From assembly GCA_018242625.1 (NCBI GenBank), contig JAFEBO010000008.1:868001-932000 (forward strand): a DNA stretch of 64,000 bases, given 5' to 3'. Position numbers and translations under genes: made by a program. Positions 43,572 through 53,250 of the stretch are shown one piece after another; position 1 is the first letter of the stretch, and each line of letters opens with the position of its first letter. Source of the DNA: Planctomycetota bacterium (lineage in GTDB: Bacteria > Planctomycetota > Phycisphaerae > Phycisphaerales > UBA1924). The notes beneath the pieces were generated by a model. That model did no database searches, was not told the origin of the DNA, and worked only from the letters and a program-made list of their open reading frames with translations.

Positions 43572-44480
43572 ATGCGGGATGTGCTGCGATCGGTGGTCAA
43601 CGGAATTCGCCGGAGCCCGGCGCTGAATTCCATGGCGCGTGCGTGCGTGCGGGCGATACCCGACCGTCGCCACATCACCAACATGAAAGACATCGGGCCG
43701 GTCGCGATCCGCCTGCGCCGCCACCGCTATCTGCTCTGGGAGCATCCGCTCATCCACGACGCCTTCATGGTCTCTCTCTTCGCCCGGCTCATCCGCAAGG
43801 ATGATGTCGTTTACGACATCGGCGCCAACATCGGTCTCTACACCCGACTGATGCGTCAGTGGTTCGGAGCGTCCTACATCTACGCGTTCGAACCGATGGC
43901 TGAAAACCGGGAGCTTCTGGAGGAGAACATCCGTCTCGGGAACATGGGTGGCGTGTGCGAGATCTCGCCCCTGGCACTCTCGGATGCGCCCGGTAAAGAA
44001 GAACTGCAGATCGACGACATGAACTCGGGGTCGGCGGTGCTCAACAGCATTTCGGGGGGCGAGGCGTCGAGCGGGCGAGCTCACTTCGGCCTGCCGCCAA
44101 AGACCGAAACCGTGGAACTGGAAACCCTTGATGCGTTTGCGAAGAGGCCAGGCGTCCGGCCCCCCGGGATGATGAAGATCGACACCGAGGGAGCGGAGGT
44201 GAAAATTCTCATCGGCGGGCGCGAAACAATCCGCGCCCACAAGCCCCGGATGGCAATTGCGCTCCACGGCAAGGACAAAGCCAGGGGAACGCTCGAGCAG
44301 CTCGAGATCCTTGAGTGCCCTGCGTACGGCGTCGTGCGCGAAGAAGGCGTGATGAAGTACCGTCGCCTTGCCGTCGCGGACTTTGACCGGCTTGGCAATA
44401 ACAACATTCTCGCCGCTTACGACGAAACCCTGCTCCGCGAAGAGCCCAAGCCTCTTGCCGCCGCTCCCCGCAACAGGTAG
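43572..44480 (+). CDS. FkbM family methyltransferase
   Basis: A 302-residue SAM-dependent O-methyltransferase. The FkbM domain (about 75-260) has DDVVYDIGANIGLYTRLM (SAM loop), YIYAFEPMAENRELLEEN, and GMMKIDTEGAEVKILIGG, the family hallmark. Members methylate sugars, polyketides or glycans; the substrate is unknown. GGGAGA lies 4 nt before the ATG at 43572; upstream in-frame ATG is less likely. It follows the Ppx-like gene by 60 nt and may be co-transcribed. Confidence 0.9.
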   Translation: MRDVLRSVVNGIRRSPALNSMARACVRAIPDRRHITNMKDIGPVAIRLRRHRYLLWEHPLIHDAFMVSLFARLIRKDDVVYDIGANIGLYTRLMRQWFGASYIYAFEPMAENRELLEENIRLGNMGGVCEISPLALSDAPGKEELQIDDMNSGSAVLNSISGGEASSGRAHFGLPPKTETVELETLDAFAKRPGVRPPGMMKIDTEGAEVKILIGGRETIRAHKPRMAIALHGKDKARGTLEQLEILECPAYGVVREEGVMKYRRLAVADFDRLGNNNILAAYDETLLREEPKPLAAAPRNR

Positions 44481-44592
44481 GAACGTTTTCGGACCGCTCC
44501 GCCAATTCTCACGTGCATTTCGCGCTGCTTTGCCTTAGGATGAAACGGCCGCATCTGATGCGCCCATTTTTATTCTGGGAAAAGGAAGAGCG

Positions 44593-46026
44593 ATGTACCG
44601 ATCAGTCTTTGGCCCGGCGTTGTGCTTTGCGTTTGCCTTTGCAACATCGGGCGGCCCGACAGCTCCGGTGCAGGCTGTGCTCCCCCACGAGTCGTACGAA
44701 GGCCAGAAGGTGGTCCGGGTGACACCTCGGAACGCCGGGGACCTTATGTTGCTCGATCAGATTTCGGGCGATCGCTGGAACTGTGGTCCGGTCGGGAAGT
44801 CCGGCGAGGCGGATTTCCGGGTGCGTCCGGAAGACCTTCCCACTCTGGACCGTGCGGGCATCCAGTACCGCGTGATCATCGATGATGTGCAGAAGCTCAT
44901 CGATCAGGAACAGGCCGGGATGGCCAATCCGTTCGAAGACCGCGCGTTTTTCGATGCGTTTCAGAATTACGCTTCCGTGAACTCGTACATCGACACGCTC
45001 GCCGCCGCATACCCGGGCTGGGTCACGCGGATTTCCGTCGGCAATTCAATCCAGTCGCGCGACATCTTCGGCTGCCGCATCACGAGCCCCGTGCCTCCCT
45101 TGGGCGGTTCGCCACGCAAGCCGGTGGTCTTCTTCAACAGCTGCCAGCACGCCCGGGAATGGATCAGCGTGATGGTTGATATGTACATCGCTACGCAGCT
45201 GCTCTCGACCTATTCGACCGACAGCGTCGCGAAGCAGCTTCTTGATACGTACGAGTTTGTCTTTGTTCCCATCAGCAACCCCGACGGCTACAACATCTCG
45301 TGGACCTCGCAAAGACTGTGGCGCAAGAACGCGCGGGTCATCAGCGGCACCGTGCGGGGCGTCGACACAAACCGCAACTGGTCCGTCGGGTGGGGTCTGA
45401 ATTCCGGCTCGAGCGGCTCCTCGTCGAGCGATACATACCGGGGCAGCGCGCCCTTCTCTGAACCGGAAACGCAGGCGCTGAGCAACTACGCCCTCTCGGT
45501 GCCCAAGCTCGTCGCCAGCATCGACTTCCACAGCTACTCGCAGCTGGTGCTCCGCCCGTGGACCTATCAGTACACCTCTCCCCCGGGCAAAATCGCGTTC
45601 GACCGCATCGGCAACGCGATGGTCAATGCCATCGCGAGCAAGACTGGGGCGAGCTACGAGTACGGCGGGCCGGAAATTCTGTATCTGGCGTCGGGCACGG
45701 CGCCCGACTGGTTCTTTGGAGCGACGGGTGCGGTGGCGCTCACGATCGAGCTCCGTGATACCGGGCAGTACGGGTTTGTGCTCCCGACTTCCCTGATTCT
45801 CCCGACGTGCCAAGACGCGTATGCCGCCGCCACAACGATGGTGACGGGGCTCTGCCGGGCGGACCTCAACCGCGATAACTTCGTGGATGACGCCGACTTC
45901 GTGCAGTTCGCCGGGGCGTACGACATTTTCCTGACAAACGCCGGCGATTTCACGGGCGACGGCCAGACGGACGACAATGACTTTGTGTACTTTGCCGGGG
46001 CCTACGACAGCTTTGTCTGCCCATGA
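44593..46026 (+). CDS. Secreted M14 zinc carboxypeptidase with dockerin-like tail
   Basis: A 477-residue exported carboxypeptidase. The signal peptide (MYRSVFGPALCFAFAFATSG) is followed by a short propeptide-like region and an M14 domain (about 115-410). The zinc site HAREW gives H186 and E189; the third ligand is H313 in SIDFHSYS; NRNW is the substrate-binding Arg; the catalytic Glu is E386 in LTIELRD. All are present, so it should be active. The last 60 residues carry two dockerin-like units (DLNRDNFVDDADFVQFAGAY and GDFTGDGQTDDNDFVYFAGA), ending FVCP as in the proteins at 17142 and 46216. Confidence 0.93.
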   Translation: MYRSVFGPALCFAFAFATSGGPTAPVQAVLPHESYEGQKVVRVTPRNAGDLMLLDQISGDRWNCGPVGKSGEADFRVRPEDLPTLDRAGIQYRVIIDDVQKLIDQEQAGMANPFEDRAFFDAFQNYASVNSYIDTLAAAYPGWVTRISVGNSIQSRDIFGCRITSPVPPLGGSPRKPVVFFNSCQHAREWISVMVDMYIATQLLSTYSTDSVAKQLLDTYEFVFVPISNPDGYNISWTSQRLWRKNARVISGTVRGVDTNRNWSVGWGLNSGSSGSSSSDTYRGSAPFSEPETQALSNYALSVPKLVASIDFHSYSQLVLRPWTYQYTSPPGKIAFDRIGNAMVNAIASKTGASYEYGGPEILYLASGTAPDWFFGATGAVALTIELRDTGQYGFVLPTSLILPTCQDAYAAATTMVTGLCRADLNRDNFVDDADFVQFAGAYDIFLTNAGDFTGDGQTDDNDFVYFAGAYDSFVCP

Positions 46027-46215
46027 GAGGCGTCCGATAAGGAAACTTGCGGATTTCGCGTTGGGCGCGTCCAAAGGCCGGTTTTTTCTCGCGACCCGCG
46101 GCAAAATAGAGTAGTCTCAGGAAGAGTCCTGCCGGGCGTGGTTGTACGCGCCGACAGGTATCGTTGATAGCGGAGTAAGGCCACGCTTTCGCGGAGTGCC
46201 ACGGGAGAGATATTC

Positions 46216-48513
46216 ATGCAGAATGGTCAAGCTGTGCAGCGGCGGGGGCTTGTGTCGGTTGCCTGTGTCATCGGGGCCTGCGGGGCGGCGATGTCGGCGA
46301 GTGCGCAGCTCGGTGCGTTCCCCGAATCGAGCTTCAACCGCCAGAGCGTGCTGCCGTTCCAGGTCGACCTCGCGATCGAAGCCCGGGCTTCCTCGCCGGC
46401 CGCCGCCATGATGCTCCGCGGCGCGATTATCAGCAACCTGGCCCAGAGCCCCATGTGCTACCGGCCGGACCTGACTCAGGATCAATGGAACGAGCTGATG
46501 GATCGTTTCCAGTTCCTGCCCATCACGCTCGCGCCAGATGCCGACGCGTTCGGCGATCGTTTCAATGTTGATATCTATCGCTGGGGCCCCGCGGGCACGG
46601 CGAACAACACATTCCCGTCGGGCGCTGCGATCCGAACGAACCTCACGTACAGCTTCCCCGCCGATGGGGTGACGTGGGGACTTTCAGCCTCGGGCTTTGC
46701 CGCCAAGGCCAACGCCCTGACCGCCGGCCTGAACACCAACTTCAGCCCTTACATCGACCCGAGCTTTAATGCCGTCGAATACGGCCGCGAGATCCTGCGT
46801 CAGAGCCTTGCGGGATGGCGCAAGTACGGCGGCATCACCTACACCGAGGTTGCCGATTCGGGCAACCCGATGAGCAACAACTCCACTCACAACGCCGCCC
46901 AGGGCGACATCCGCATCGGCGGCAACAACTACACGAGCAGCGGCGTTCTCGCTTACAACTGCTTCCCGGCCACCGGCGGCATCACGGCAAGCCTCTCCGG
47001 CGGCGACATGAACATCAACACGTTCTACATGGGCGACGAGTCGGCTTTTGCGGATTCGTTCTCCAATTTCCGCTACCTGCGCAACGTGGTTTCCCACGAG
47101 CACGGGCACGGTCTTGGGTTCATTCACCAGGTTCCCTGCAGCAGCAGCAAGCTGATGGAGCCGTTCATCCAGACTACGACCGACATGCAGCGGATCGACG
47201 ACCGTCGCGCGGTCGGCCGCAATTACGGCGACCGCTACAGCGGCAATCAGTCGCTCGCCACCGCGGTCAACCTCGGCAATCTCAACAGCCCGGCCCAGCG
47301 CTCGATCGCCCTCCGGAGCATGTCGCTCAACGGCTACTGGAACAACGGCGGCAACTCCACCGGCGCGGACTATTACAAGTTCACGCTCAGCAGCACCGAC
47401 ACGGTGAAGATCATCGCGACTCCCACCGGGGGCACCTACACGACCGGCCAGCAGTCGAGTTCCTGCAGCGGCACCACCACATCCTACAACTCATCAGCCG
47501 TCGGCAACCTCGCTTACGTGCTCATGAACTCGGACGGCACCGTGACGATCGGCACCGTCGACGCGACGGCCGCCGGCTCCGCCGAGACTTTCACTTTCAG
47601 CAACCTCGCCGCGGGCACCTACACCTTGCTGGTCTACGACAACAACGCGGCCAACCTCACCAGCGGATCGAATCCCAACACGATCGTCCAGCTCTATGAC
47701 CTGGAGATCCAGCTCGGCACCAACGTCTACGCCGATCCGTACGCCAACGCGGGCCTGGACAAGCGCATTCCCGCGAACGTTCCGGCCGCCTTTATCGGCG
47801 ACGTCAATTCGCAGGTCACGGAGTCCCGCATCGTCGAGGGCCTTCTCGGCTTCGAGTGGGACCTCGACGGCGACGGCGTGTTCGAGGTGGGCGGACCTGG
47901 AAATCCTGTCCCCCAGATCGCTTACACCTACGTTTCCAACGGCGTCTATCCCGTGACTCTTCGCGTGACCGATACGCAGGGCAAGACGGGCACCGACACG
48001 ATTCAGGTCACCGTGTACGGCGCTACCACCCAGATCACGGGCAATGCTCTGAGCGGCCAGCAGGGTGCCACCGTTCCCTTCACGCTCATCGGCAAGAACT
48101 TCAAGAACCTCACGAGCGCCTCGATGGTCACGCTCACGTCCGGAACGGGCGTGACCGTCACCGGCACCCCGATCCCCAACACCTTGGGTACGCAGGTCAC
48201 CGGGCTCTCCTTTGTGATCGATCCGAGCGCCTCGCTCGGCGGCCACAACGTCCGGGTGGTCAATTCGGACGGCAGCTTCACCTACACCAACTTCCTCACC
48301 GTCTCGGCGCCCCCCTGCCCCGCCGACTTCAACCACGACCTGGTTGTGGATGACTCGGACTTCGTGATCTTCGCCAACGACTACAACCTCTTCGACTGCA
48401 GCGATCCGAGCATGACTCCGGGCTGCCCCGCGGATCTCAACCACGACGGCTTCGTCGACGACTCGGACTTCGTGATCTTCGCCGACGCCTACGCCGCACT
48501 GCTCTGCCCGTAA
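46216..48513 (+). CDS. Secreted metzincin (matrixin-like) metalloprotease with PKD and dockerin-like domains
   Basis: A 765-residue exported protease. A signal peptide ends near ASAQ. The catalytic domain (about 60-340) has the extended zinc motif HEHGHGLGFIHQ: H294, E295, H298 and H304, with a Met-turn-like SKLMEP nearby. Residues about 350-500 look like a pre-peptidase C-terminal beta domain (YYKFTLSSTDTVKIIATPTG). About 510-600 is a PKD-type domain (GFEWDLDGDGVFEVGG, YPVTLRVTDTQG), then an IPT/TIG-like segment. The tail has two dockerin-like units (FNHDLVVDDSDFVIFANDY and LNHDGFVDDSDFVIFADAYA) ending LLCP. GGGAGAG precedes the ATG. Confidence 0.92.
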   Translation: MQNGQAVQRRGLVSVACVIGACGAAMSASAQLGAFPESSFNRQSVLPFQVDLAIEARASSPAAAMMLRGAIISNLAQSPMCYRPDLTQDQWNELMDRFQFLPITLAPDADAFGDRFNVDIYRWGPAGTANNTFPSGAAIRTNLTYSFPADGVTWGLSASGFAAKANALTAGLNTNFSPYIDPSFNAVEYGREILRQSLAGWRKYGGITYTEVADSGNPMSNNSTHNAAQGDIRIGGNNYTSSGVLAYNCFPATGGITASLSGGDMNINTFYMGDESAFADSFSNFRYLRNVVSHEHGHGLGFIHQVPCSSSKLMEPFIQTTTDMQRIDDRRAVGRNYGDRYSGNQSLATAVNLGNLNSPAQRSIALRSMSLNGYWNNGGNSTGADYYKFTLSSTDTVKIIATPTGGTYTTGQQSSSCSGTTTSYNSSAVGNLAYVLMNSDGTVTIGTVDATAAGSAETFTFSNLAAGTYTLLVYDNNAANLTSGSNPNTIVQLYDLEIQLGTNVYADPYANAGLDKRIPANVPAAFIGDVNSQVTESRIVEGLLGFEWDLDGDGVFEVGGPGNPVPQIAYTYVSNGVYPVTLRVTDTQGKTGTDTIQVTVYGATTQITGNALSGQQGATVPFTLIGKNFKNLTSASMVTLTSGTGVTVTGTPIPNTLGTQVTGLSFVIDPSASLGGHNVRVVNSDGSFTYTNFLTVSAPPCPADFNHDLVVDDSDFVIFANDYNLFDCSDPSMTPGCPADLNHDGFVDDSDFVIFADAYAALLCP

Positions 48514-48539
48514 CTTCGCATCGGGATCTCAAAAACGAA

Positions 48540-48568
48540 AACGCCGCCGGGAAACCGGCGGCGTTTTT
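48540..48568 (+). terminator. Terminator after the metzincin gene, probably bidirectional
   Basis: 11-bp perfect stem AACGCCGCCGG / CCGGCGGCGTT with a GAAA loop and TTTTT. On the other strand it is followed by TTCGTTTTTG and can also end the tRNA-Gly transcript. Confidence 0.92.
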
Positions 48569-48576
48569 CTTTCCAA

Positions 48577-48648
48577 AGCGGGCGAAGGGGCTTGAACCCT
48601 CGACCTTCTCGTTGGCAACGAGACGCTCTACCACTGAGCTACGCCCGC
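48577..48648 (-). tRNA. tRNA-Gly (anticodon GCC)
   Basis: 72-nt cloverleaf: acceptor GCGGGCG/CGCCCGC, D arm GCTC AGTGGTA GAGC, anticodon stem TCTCG/CGAGA with loop TTGCCAA, T arm GAGGG TTCAAGC CCCTT and discriminator T. CCA is not encoded. Confidence 0.96.
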
Positions 48649-48781
48649 ATACCGACCTTTGCCCTGCCGAGCCTTTCGGATCGACCGGACGCGGGTGGAA
48701 AGTTAGCCGTAGAACCTCGAAAGGTCAACCCACGCCCCTCGCATTCCCCACGGCCCGCACCTGGGGGTCCCATAGTGCTAT

Positions 48782-50668
48782 TCAGGCCGGGGGCAGGCCT
48801 TCCCGAACGGCGGCGGCCAGGTCCGACGGCTTAAAGAAGCTGTTGAAAAACACTGGTTTCTCTGCCCCGGGCCTGAAAATCGCTATCAGTGGAATGCCGC
48901 CTCCGCCCGAGATCTCCCGCACCAGTCCCCAGCCCTGATCCGGGCCGGCGCTGGTCAGATCTATCTTCATCGGGACGACCGTTGGGGCTGAAAGTATCTC
49001 GATCCCCGCCGCGCTGAGCAGCACGTTCTTCTCGATCACGTGGCAGTTCGTGCACCACTTGGCGGTGAAATCGATCACCACCGTTTTTCCCGACTTGTTG
49101 GCGGCGGCGATCCGCTGGCGTACGTCGGACTCCGGAGCATTGACAAAGCGGACCCAGGAGACCGGGCCCTCGCTTGTGAGTGAGCGCGTGGTCCAGGCAA
49201 CTCCGCCGATCCATGCCAGGGCAAGCACAGTCACCAGCACGCCGGCCTGACGCGACCGGAGCATCCGCCACGCTCCGACGATGGCCCAGAGGCCGGCCAG
49301 TACTGCGATCCCCCCCACCGCGTACCAGGGCCAGGATTCACTCGTGAGATTGGAGAGCAGGAAAGCCGCGACCGCGATCATGAGCAATCCCAGCACCTGC
49401 TTGAGCAGTTCGCCCCCCGGGCCCGCCTTGGGCATGCGGTCGATGAACTTTGGAAAGGCGATCAAGAGAGCGTACGGAAAGGCCATACCCGCACCCATGA
49501 CAACAAAGGTGACAAGGCCCATCCAGGGGGGCTGCGTAGCCGCCCACGCGATCGTCGCGCCGAGCAGCGGGCCCGTGCAGGGGGTTGAAAGAACCGCGGT
49601 GAGGACGCCGAGAAGAAAATTCCCCAGCACGGTGTCGTGGCTGGGGTTGAGCATGTACACCGACTGCGGCAAACGCACCGTAAACAGACCGATCATCCCC
49701 AGACCCATGATTCCCACGATGACGGCCATGATGATCGTGAACCAGCGGCTGGTGAACACCTGACCCCAGTCCTGCTTCTGGCCGCCCGTGACGATGCCGA
49801 AGATCAGCAGGCCGAGGACCAGGAAGGTCGCGACGATGCCGATGCAGTAGACCGAGCCGAAAAGGGCAAGCTTGCCGGGCTTGCCCGCCTGCTGCTGCAG
49901 CGACAGGATCTTGATGGGAATCACGGGAAGCACGCAAGGCGTGAGGTTGAGCAAAAAACCCGCGAGCAGGGCGATCGCCAGGATCAGCACCGTCTGATCT
50001 CGTTCAAGCGAGAATCGGTAACCGAAAAAATCAAAGCTGCTGCGAGCCGGAGCTGCCGCCGGAACGGTCGTTCCGGCGTTCATCCGGGAAAAGACGCTGG
50101 GATCAAACGCGGCAAAGTCGACGCCCGGGTTGACCGGTCCCGCCGCCTGACCGGTAGTTGCGACCTGCAGCGCAACCTCCAGGTCGACAGTCTCGGGCTG
50201 CACGCAGACTCTGTCGTCGCAGGCCTGAATCGATACAGCGATGTGCAGAAGGGCAGGACCGGGGCTCTGGCTCGCGGTCACCTGCACCGGGATGAAAGCG
50301 ACGGCCCGGCCGGTGAAGAAGTCCATCTCGACGGGATCGCCGAGGAAACCGACCTTAATTTTTTCAGCGTGAGGCCACTGGATCGGGCCGGCGCGGACGC
50401 CGGGGGGCGCCGTCACCGTGATGGTGGTCGGGAGCGGGGCGAGGTCCTTGAGAGCCTCCGGGACTTTGGGGTCGTTGGTCTGGGTGTGCCAGCCTTTGGC
50501 GTGTTCAAAGACGACCGCGATGGCCAGTTGGTCGCCCGGGGACACGAGCGAACGCTGCGGGACGGCCGTCAGTTGAACTTTTGAAGCGGAGCCGAACTGG
50601 GCGAGGGACTGGCCGCACACGAGTGAGAGGGCCAGGACTGTCGCGAGGAGCTGGAGCATTTGTCGCAT
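48782..50668 (-). CDS. dsbD: Thiol:disulfide interchange protein DsbD family
   Basis: Membrane protein passing electrons from the cytoplasm to the periplasm. The 628-residue protein has a signal peptide, an N-terminal DsbD-alpha-like domain (about 25-190, with QACDDRVCVQPE carrying its Cys pair), eight predicted transmembrane helices (about 220-500) including LNLTPCVLPVIPIKIL and LSTPCTGPLLGATIAW with the two channel cysteines, and a C-terminal thioredoxin-like domain with DFTAKWCTNCHVIEKNV (CxxC). All three redox centres are therefore present. The ATG at 50668 is the best fit with the signal peptide; a methionine three codons on is an alternative. Confidence 0.95.
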   Translation of the reverse strand: MRQMLQLLATVLALSLVCGQSLAQFGSASKVQLTAVPQRSLVSPGDQLAIAVVFEHAKGWHTQTNDPKVPEALKDLAPLPTTITVTAPPGVRAGPIQWPHAEKIKVGFLGDPVEMDFFTGRAVAFIPVQVTASQSPGPALLHIAVSIQACDDRVCVQPETVDLEVALQVATTGQAAGPVNPGVDFAAFDPSVFSRMNAGTTVPAAAPARSSFDFFGYRFSLERDQTVLILAIALLAGFLLNLTPCVLPVIPIKILSLQQQAGKPGKLALFGSVYCIGIVATFLVLGLLIFGIVTGGQKQDWGQVFTSRWFTIIMAVIVGIMGLGMIGLFTVRLPQSVYMLNPSHDTVLGNFLLGVLTAVLSTPCTGPLLGATIAWAATQPPWMGLVTFVVMGAGMAFPYALLIAFPKFIDRMPKAGPGGELLKQVLGLLMIAVAAFLLSNLTSESWPWYAVGGIAVLAGLWAIVGAWRMLRSRQAGVLVTVLALAWIGGVAWTTRSLTSEGPVSWVRFVNAPESDVRQRIAAANKSGKTVVIDFTAKWCTNCHVIEKNVLLSAAGIEILSAPTVVPMKIDLTSAGPDQGWGLVREISGGGGIPLIAIFRPGAEKPVFFNSFFKPSDLAAAVREGLPPA

Positions 50669-50901
50669 TCGTTGGTTTCCATGACTGGCGGAAGCCGGAG
50701 GCATTTGAGCCGGGCGAGCGGAAGGGGTCGGGCTGGCCGGTGACTTTTTCGGCTGTTTTGTCCGCTTTCCGCCGCAACGGCCCGGAGACTTGCCCCTTTG
50801 GAGCCCGGCCGGGAGTGAAGCAGTTCAAGGCCCCGGAGCGGGCCGGTCGATGATTGGATGCGATCGCGGGCGGAACGGTTCGCCCACTGTACGGAGCGTT
50901 C

Positions 50902-51918
50902 ATGGCGGATGTTCTGAACCAGAACGAGGTTGACGCCCTGCTGGCGGCGGTGGATACCGATGGCGTTGAGCTTGAGCAGCGGTCGGTGACGATTTTCAGC
51001 CGGCACCGCTCGAGTTCGGAGGGGCTGGAGGTCAAGGCGTACGACTTCAAGCGTCCCGAGCGTGTGAGCAAGGACCAGATGCGTGCGCTGCAGACAGTGC
51101 ACGAGGCGTTCGCAAGAAACTTCGGGGCTTCGCTTTCGGGCTTCCTCCGGACGATTGTCGAGGTCAAGGTCGCAACGTGCGAGCAGATGACCTATTCGGA
51201 GTTCATCGCGGGGCTTCCGAACCCCACGAGCTTCAACCTGATCAGGGCGGATGCGCTTGAGGGGCAGATCTGCCTCGAGATCAGCCCGCTCATCATTTAT
51301 CCGATCATCGACCGACTGCTGGGCGGGACGAGCCAGGATCTTTTTATACCGCAGCGCCCCCTGACACTGATCGAGACCCGGCTGATCAGCAACGTGACCA
51401 CGCGAGGCCTGGCGACGCTTTCCGAAGCGTGGAGCTCGGTGCGGAAAATGACTTTCGAAGTGGCGGCGACCGAGAGCAATCCTCAGCTTGTGCAGATCGT
51501 GCCGCCCAACGAGGTTGTTGTTGTCGTGGGCTTTGAGCTCAAGATGAGCAACCGCGCCGGGACGATGAACCTCTGCATTCCGTACAACGTGATCGAGCCG
51601 GTGATGGAAGAACTGAGCGCCCAGAGCTGGTTCAGCGCGGCCAAGCATCAGCGGTCGAGCGAGCTTGAGTCGGCGGTCGCCTCGACCCTGGGCCGGGCGA
51701 GCGTGGAAGTGACCGCTGTGCTGGCGGAAACGACGATCAGCCTCAAGGACCTGCTCCTCATGGCGCCGGGCGACCTGCTCATTACCGAGAAGCGTGCCGA
51801 TCAGCCGGTGGTCGTGTGCGTGGAAGAAGAGAAGAAGTTTCTGGCGCGGGTTGGCAAGTGCCGGGGAAATAAAGCGCTGCGTATCGATCGCGCGATCACG
51901 CAGAACGACAGGGTATAA
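50902..51918 (+). CDS. fliM: Flagellar motor switch protein FliM
   Basis: C-ring protein that binds CheY-P and couples it to motor direction. The 338-residue protein starts MADVLNQNEVDALLAAVDTD, the N-terminal CheY-binding motif (usual LSQxEIDALL), then the middle domain (YDFKRPERVSKDQMRALQTVHEAFARNF, LEISPLIIYPIIDRLLGG) and the C-terminal SpoA-like domain (VEVTAVLAETTISLKDLLLMAPGDLL). GGAG lies 5 nt before the ATG. No other flagellar gene is in the window; fliN is absent downstream. Confidence 0.95.
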   Translation: MADVLNQNEVDALLAAVDTDGVELEQRSVTIFSRHRSSSEGLEVKAYDFKRPERVSKDQMRALQTVHEAFARNFGASLSGFLRTIVEVKVATCEQMTYSEFIAGLPNPTSFNLIRADALEGQICLEISPLIIYPIIDRLLGGTSQDLFIPQRPLTLIETRLISNVTTRGLATLSEAWSSVRKMTFEVAATESNPQLVQIVPPNEVVVVVGFELKMSNRAGTMNLCIPYNVIEPVMEELSAQSWFSAAKHQRSSELESAVASTLGRASVEVTAVLAETTISLKDLLLMAPGDLLITEKRADQPVVVCVEEEKKFLARVGKCRGNKALRIDRAITQNDRV

Positions 51919-51969
51919 AACCAGTATGAATCCCTGGCGAGGGCGGCGTGGGCAATTCCGCCGCCACGT

Positions 51970-52680
51970 TCAGTCGCCCCTTGCGCGAACCGGTCTTCGC
52001 AAGCCGGCCGCACCATAAGCGCAAAGAAAGATCCCGGGTGGCAGAAGCGCCCACGCCCCGAGTCGGCCCGTGACCATTCCCGCCAGAATCGCGCCTCCGA
52101 GAAATGCCGCCCAGATCAGTGTCAGCAGGAGCGCACGGGAAATGTGTGTGTCTTTGGGGCCGATCGCGTCTTCGAGCGGGCGGCGTCGGATCGCGAGCGC
52201 AAGGTGAGCGCCGATCTTGTTGAGCGTTCCCGTGACGAAGGTGAGATTGACGGGTTCGGACCCGACTCGCGTGAATGCGGTATTCATGATCCCCATGGCG
52301 AGCGCGACAAAGGCGATGACAGCGTTGCTCCCAAGCCACCGGAAGTGAATGGCAACACTTGCGGCAACAAGCATCACCCCCACAGTCCATAGCGGGCGGC
52401 AGGTGGAGGATTCTCCGTCGAACGACCTGCCGGGCTCAGCGGAAGACTGCCAGAGGTGGCCCAGGAAGAGCCCGACCAGAAAGCAGAAGATGGCGATCGA
52501 AGATGGAACCGCCCGCTCAAAGGCGGCTCGCCCCGCATTCGCTCCGGTCTGAGTCGTGTTGCCGCTCATGAAGGACAGATAGGTGTTGAACGCAAGCAGG
52601 CCAAAGCCGTCGACATAGCCGGCGGTCATCGCGAGGGCAAAGGCAAGAAAAGTCTGGCGGCGGACCGCGGGAGCGGGCAT
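51970..52680 (-). CDS. DUF1275 (YoaK-like) membrane protein
   Basis: A 236-residue integral membrane protein with about six helices. FALAMTAGYVDGFGLLAFN, YLSFMSGNTTQTGANAG (the family-defining MSGNT) and FVTGTLNKIGAHLA are typical of DUF1275. Function is unknown; transport is often guessed. The ATG at 52680 begins at the family start; a longer frame upstream is Arg/Pro-rich. It converges on fliM, 51 nt away, without an obvious terminator. Confidence 0.9.
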   Translation of the reverse strand: MPAPAVRRQTFLAFALAMTAGYVDGFGLLAFNTYLSFMSGNTTQTGANAGRAAFERAVPSSIAIFCFLVGLFLGHLWQSSAEPGRSFDGESSTCRPLWTVGVMLVAASVAIHFRWLGSNAVIAFVALAMGIMNTAFTRVGSEPVNLTFVTGTLNKIGAHLALAIRRRPLEDAIGPKDTHISRALLLTLIWAAFLGGAILAGMVTGRLGAWALLPPGIFLCAYGAAGLRRPVRARGD

Positions 52681-52846
52681 ACGAGAAATTAGCAGAGAGC
52701 AAACGCGCCTTCCCGGCCCCAGAAACCGCTGTCCGGGGCGGCGTGGACTCGGAGACACACACGAAAAGTGCTTCCTGGAGGCGACGGGCGCATCCGGGCG
52801 GCAGGCTATTCCAAACCGGTTGATCCGCGGTGAATGCTTCCTTCAT

Positions 52847-52875
52847 TTGAGTCTCGGCCGGCCGTCACCTATACT
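52847..52875 (+). promoter_or_regulatory. Sigma-70-type promoter of the nusA-infB operon
   Basis: TTGAGT, 17-nt spacer, TATACT: four of six and five of six matches to the -35 and -10 consensus at ideal spacing. The predicted start is near 52882, giving a leader of about 370 nt before nusA. Confidence 0.7.
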
Positions 52876-52881
52876 GGAGGG

Positions 52882-53250
52882 CCTTTGTTCGGCTTTCAGT
52901 GTTCGGGCGTGTTGCCCGGGCCTTGGAAGTCCGGGGATGAAGCGTCATGCGGACGACTGGCATTCATGCTCGGTAATCGTCCCAACCTCGCGGGCCGGGG
53001 AGCGATCCCGGGCCTTCAGGATTGGGCGCACCGGTCGCCGGTCGGCTCTTGCGGAGAATTTTCCGCATGAGTTGATGCCGTCACATGACGACGCTGCATT
53101 CCCGGGCCACGGGCGGAAGCGAGTTCTGCCGGTGGCTCGCGGTGTTTTCAGGTTTCTCGCGCCCACCGGAACGGTCCGACGGGTGCTCAAAGTTCGAACG
53201 GTTTTCGACATCCCGACAACCAGACATTCCAAGGCAGAAGGAAATACAGG
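52882..53250 (+). other. Long untranslated leader of nusA
   Basis: About 370 nt with no convincing gene: open frames lack conserved sequence. It contains several GC-rich inverted segments. In many bacteria rimP occupies this position; here I see none. No known riboswitch or leader-RNA motif recognised. The 170 nt before it, back to 52681, also look featureless apart from the promoter. Confidence 0.55.
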
